Assembly (NCBI GenBank): GCA_002367355.1
Contig: DFBQ01000226.1
Span: 3,429-18,780, forward strand
Source of the DNA: Deltaproteobacteria bacterium UBA3076
GTDB taxonomy: Bacteria > Desulfobacterota > Dissulfuribacteria > Dissulfuribacterales > UBA3076
Length of the DNA stretch: 15,352 nucleotides
Direction of reading: 5' to 3'
Of this stretch, positions 13,366 through 15,352 are shown piece after piece. Within the stretch, counting starts at the first letter, position 1; each line of letters begins with the position of its first letter. The notes under the pieces were generated by a model, which saw only the letters and a program-made list of their open reading frames with translations, made no database searches and had not been told where the DNA came from. The position numbers were made by a program, and so were the translations under genes.

Positions 13366-15090
13366 ATGAAAGTCCAATTGGCCAAAGTTGCCGGTTTTTG
13401 CATGGGAGTGCGACGGGCCATGGATATGGCCCTTGAGGCATCACAGAACGCCCAACCCCCGGTTTATACATTTGGTCCCCTTATCCATAATCCATCCGCA
13501 CTCTCCCTGTTACGGGCGCGCGGGGTTGAGGTCCTAAAAGAGATCCCTGAAAAGGGAAAAGGCACTGTTATCATCAGGGCCCACGGGGTTCTTCCAGAGG
13601 AAAAGAAACGGCTAAAGGCCGCAGGTTTTTCTGTGATAGATGCTACTTGTCCAAGGGTAGTGCGTGTCCAGATGGTCGTTCGCCGTTATGCAAGAAAGGG
13701 ATATCAGTGCGTCCTGATAGGAGATAAAGGGCATCCTGAGGTCATCGGGATATTGGGCTATGCTGAAGGCCGTGGAATTCTGGTCAGTGCCGAGGAGGAT
13801 ATAGAATCCCTTCCTGAACTTGATCGATACATAATCGTTGCCCAGACTACCCAAGACCAGGAGAGGTATGAGGTATGGTCCAGGAAGATCCTTTCACGCT
13901 ATCCAGGTGGAAAGGTCTTCCATACCATCTGCAATTCTACTTACAGGCGTCAGTCAGAGGTAAGGCGGCTTGCCTCGGAGACGGATGTGGTGGTTGTTGT
14001 GGGGGGCAAGCAGAGCGCAAATACCAGGCGGCTTGCCGAGATAGTGGCAGAATGCGGAAAGCTCGCCATGGCAGTGGAGACCGAGGAGGAACTCGATAGA
14101 GAGAGGCTATCCGGGTTCAGGCACGTAGGGGTGACTGCCGGGGCTTCAACACCTAACTGGATAATAAATCGTGTGGTGAGGGAAATTGAAGCCTTGCCGG
14201 GGGCACTTGATTCGATTCGGCGCCAGGTTGCATATAGGTTTGTACGGTTTCTATATGAGAGTAACCTGTGGACCGCTCTTGCCGGTGGAGCGCTTGCCTG
14301 GTCAGCAATGATTATTGACAAAGCGAATGTGCCTTCTTTTTTTGCAGTGGCAATGGCCTTTTGCTACATCTTTGCCATGCATACCTTGAACTTATTCATG
14401 GACCAGGAAGCCGGCGAGTACAATGATCCCCTGAGGGCCAAGTTTCTCAGCCGGCACAAGGCAATATTTTATACATCTTCTATGCTGGCGGTATTTGTAA
14501 GTCTTGGGATTGCCTGGTATCTCAGCATGGCATCCTTTCTGTGGCTGATGGCGATCAGTGCACTTGGCATTCTATATACCGTACCTGTAATCCCTGGTCC
14601 CAGACGTATTCGTGCATTGAAAAACCTTCCAGGATCAAAGACCTTCTTCATAGCCCTGGCATGGGCCTCGGTTGCAGTGCTCCTTCCACTGACCGGTTTT
14701 ATTTCGTGCCTCAGGCCCATGCACTGGATCTTATTTATCCTTGGGGCTGTGCTTGTTTATATGAGATCTGTGCTTCTGGAGGTTCTTGACGTCCAGGGAG
14801 ATCGCATAGTCGGCCGCGAGACCCTGGCTATACTCATTGGGGAGAAAAAGGCTGTTAATTTAGTCGGTTTACTTTCTGTGATTCTCGGGGTTGTGTCCGT
14901 GATACTCCCAGCCCTGGGTATTGTCCCTTGGCGGTTTGCCTCTTTTCTTCCTGTTTCTCTGTGGATGCTCGGGCTTTCCTGCCTTTTTTCAGGCCGGAGA
15001 ATAGGGCAGAACCTCAGACTCGAATTTATGGTTGATACAAGCTTTTTCCTGCTCCTCGCAGGCGCAGTTATTTTGGATGCGCTGCTGTAA
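13366..15090 (+). CDS. ispH: IspH-UbiA fusion: HMBPP reductase plus prenyltransferase
   Basis: A 574-aa two-domain protein. Residues 1-280 are IspH (LytB), the [4Fe-4S] enzyme reducing HMBPP to IPP and DMAPP. Cluster ligands C12 (GFCMGVRRA), C95 (DATCP) and C189 (TICNST) are present, with H41 (HNPSA), H73 (RAHG), H123 and E125 (GHPE), and S217, N219 and S261 for substrate binding. After a short basic linker, residues about 295-574 form a polytopic UbiA-type prenyltransferase. The first aspartate motif is unusual (N342-LFM-D346-QEAGE); the second is typical (D475-VQG-D479...GRETLAILIG), with KNLPGSKTFFIALAW between. There is no stop, internal start with ribosome site or frameshift at the junction, so it is a true fusion. 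The prenyl acceptor is unknown. Its 3' end faces an inositol-phosphate synthase gene. Confidence 0.93.
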   Translation: MKVQLAKVAGFCMGVRRAMDMALEASQNAQPPVYTFGPLIHNPSALSLLRARGVEVLKEIPEKGKGTVIIRAHGVLPEEKKRLKAAGFSVIDATCPRVVRVQMVVRRYARKGYQCVLIGDKGHPEVIGILGYAEGRGILVSAEEDIESLPELDRYIIVAQTTQDQERYEVWSRKILSRYPGGKVFHTICNSTYRRQSEVRRLASETDVVVVVGGKQSANTRRLAEIVAECGKLAMAVETEEELDRERLSGFRHVGVTAGASTPNWIINRVVREIEALPGALDSIRRQVAYRFVRFLYESNLWTALAGGALAWSAMIIDKANVPSFFAVAMAFCYIFAMHTLNLFMDQEAGEYNDPLRAKFLSRHKAIFYTSSMLAVFVSLGIAWYLSMASFLWLMAISALGILYTVPVIPGPRRIRALKNLPGSKTFFIALAWASVAVLLPLTGFISCLRPMHWILFILGAVLVYMRSVLLEVLDVQGDRIVGRETLAILIGEKKAVNLVGLLSVILGVVSVILPALGIVPWRFASFLPVSLWMLGLSCLFSGRRIGQNLRLEFMVDTSFFLLLAGAVILDALL

Positions 15091-15114
15091 CTTATTAAGG
15101 TTATTTCCTTTTTT

Positions 15115-15149
15115 AATTCAAAATTCAAAATTTAGAATTCAAAATTGTG
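15115..15149. repeat. 7-bp tandem repeat, AATTCAA type
   Basis: Five abutting heptamers: AATTCAA, AATTCAA, AATTTAG, AATTCAA and AATTGTG. It lies in the gap between two convergent genes. It has the same period as the TTAGC array at 7681-7715 but an unrelated sequence. Confidence 0.75.
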
Positions 15150-15173
15150 TCTGAACGGCTTTTCCTTTCAGAT
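15149..15173 (-). terminator. weak hairpin after the inositol-phosphate synthase gene
   Basis: TCTGAA (15150-15155) pairs with TTCAGA (15167-15172), plus one outer G.U, around an 11-nt loop. On the minus strand it lies 17 bp after the stop codon and is followed by CACAATTTTG, only a short T-run. It may serve as a terminator for the minus-strand gene. Confidence 0.25.
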
Positions 15174-15189
15174 ACTAAATATCTACCCT

Positions 15190-15352
15190 TTACTCACCGC
15201 TGATAAAATGTTCTATCATTTGAAAGGCCTCACTGTCGGTGAACTGGCGAGGGGGATGTTTACAGAAATAGGCTGACGGCGCATAAAGAGCTCCGCCTTG
15301 ACCTCTGTTTAAGGCCAGTTTTGTGCAACGGATGGCATCAATGGCCACACCG
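15190..15352 (-). CDS. ino1: myo-inositol-1-phosphate synthase, C-terminal end (partial)
   Basis: The last 53 codons before a TAA at 15192-15190; the rest lies beyond the right edge. The peptide contains DAIRCTKLALNRGQGGALYA, then PSAYFCKHPPRQF, then a short acidic tail. This matches the C-terminal block of inositol-3-phosphate synthase (DAIR.AKLALDRG.GG......SAY.MK.PP.Q), the NAD-dependent enzyme turning glucose-6-phosphate into inositol-phosphate. The usual methionine after SAYF is cysteine here. The lysine of the block, C-K-H-P-P, is kept. It converges on ispH-ubiA. The assignment comes from the short conserved block only, so confidence is good but not complete. Confidence 0.8.
   Translation of the reverse strand, partial: GVAIDAIRCTKLALNRGQGGALYAPSAYFCKHPPRQFTDSEAFQMIEHFISGE

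Overview
The window looks like a chromosomal segment of an anaerobic Deltaproteobacterium (Desulfobacterota). The grounds are a cytochrome c3-type multiheme remnant (CxxCH motifs), the two-subunit glyQ/glyS glycyl-tRNA synthetase, an IspH-UbiA fusion protein, a short CstA, an OmpA-type lipoprotein typical of a Gram-negative envelope, and intergenic spaces full of short-period tandem repeats. This is inference from gene content; no 16S rRNA or other taxonomic marker is present.

Layout. (1) 1-2600 is accessory and decayed: the tail of an unknown gene, a doubtful small ORF, about 900 bp without a convincing gene that holds hairpins, a possible structured RNA and REP-like debris, then a tight pair of unknown genes (64 aa and a 210-aa tail-anchored protein), and a remnant resembling part of a ParB-like/DNA-methylase protein. 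(2) 2616-5697: a CstA-family transporter on + converges, with a 24-bp overlap, on a minus-strand pair: an XRE-HTH protein with one membrane span and an extracytoplasmic EF-hand, followed 22 bp later by a small secreted protein. (3) 5839-6567: a minus-strand AbrB/PIN (VapBC-like) toxin-antitoxin pair with a recognisable promoter and a 9-bp-arm inverted repeat as probable operator. (4) 6568-7715: a graveyard of hairpins, a collapsed AAA/DUF4143 ATPase gene interrupted by a nested palindromic MITE-like element, and a multiheme cytochrome c domain fused in frame to the last piece of that ATPase. (5) 7742-13295, all +: an exported protein, a terminator and repeat gap, then an OmpA lipoprotein, glgC, glyQ and glyS, with glgC/glyQ and glyQ/glyS overlapping by 4 bp each. 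(6) 13366-15090: one reading frame encoding IspH (last MEP-pathway enzyme, all ligand residues present) joined to a UbiA-type membrane prenyltransferase. It converges on the 3' end of a myo-inositol-1-phosphate synthase gene that leaves the window.

How parts fit. glgC-glyQ-glyS is likely one translationally coupled unit linking glycogen precursor synthesis and glycine charging by transcription, not by chemistry. IspH-UbiA makes isoprenyl diphosphate and probably transfers a prenyl chain in one polypeptide; its inositol-phosphate synthase neighbour hints at, but does not prove, a lipid or quinone role. The XRE-TM-EF-hand protein and its secreted partner look like a transmembrane sensing pair. 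The gaps carry arrays with 7- to 9-bp periods of four unrelated sequences, which suggests a genome-wide process.
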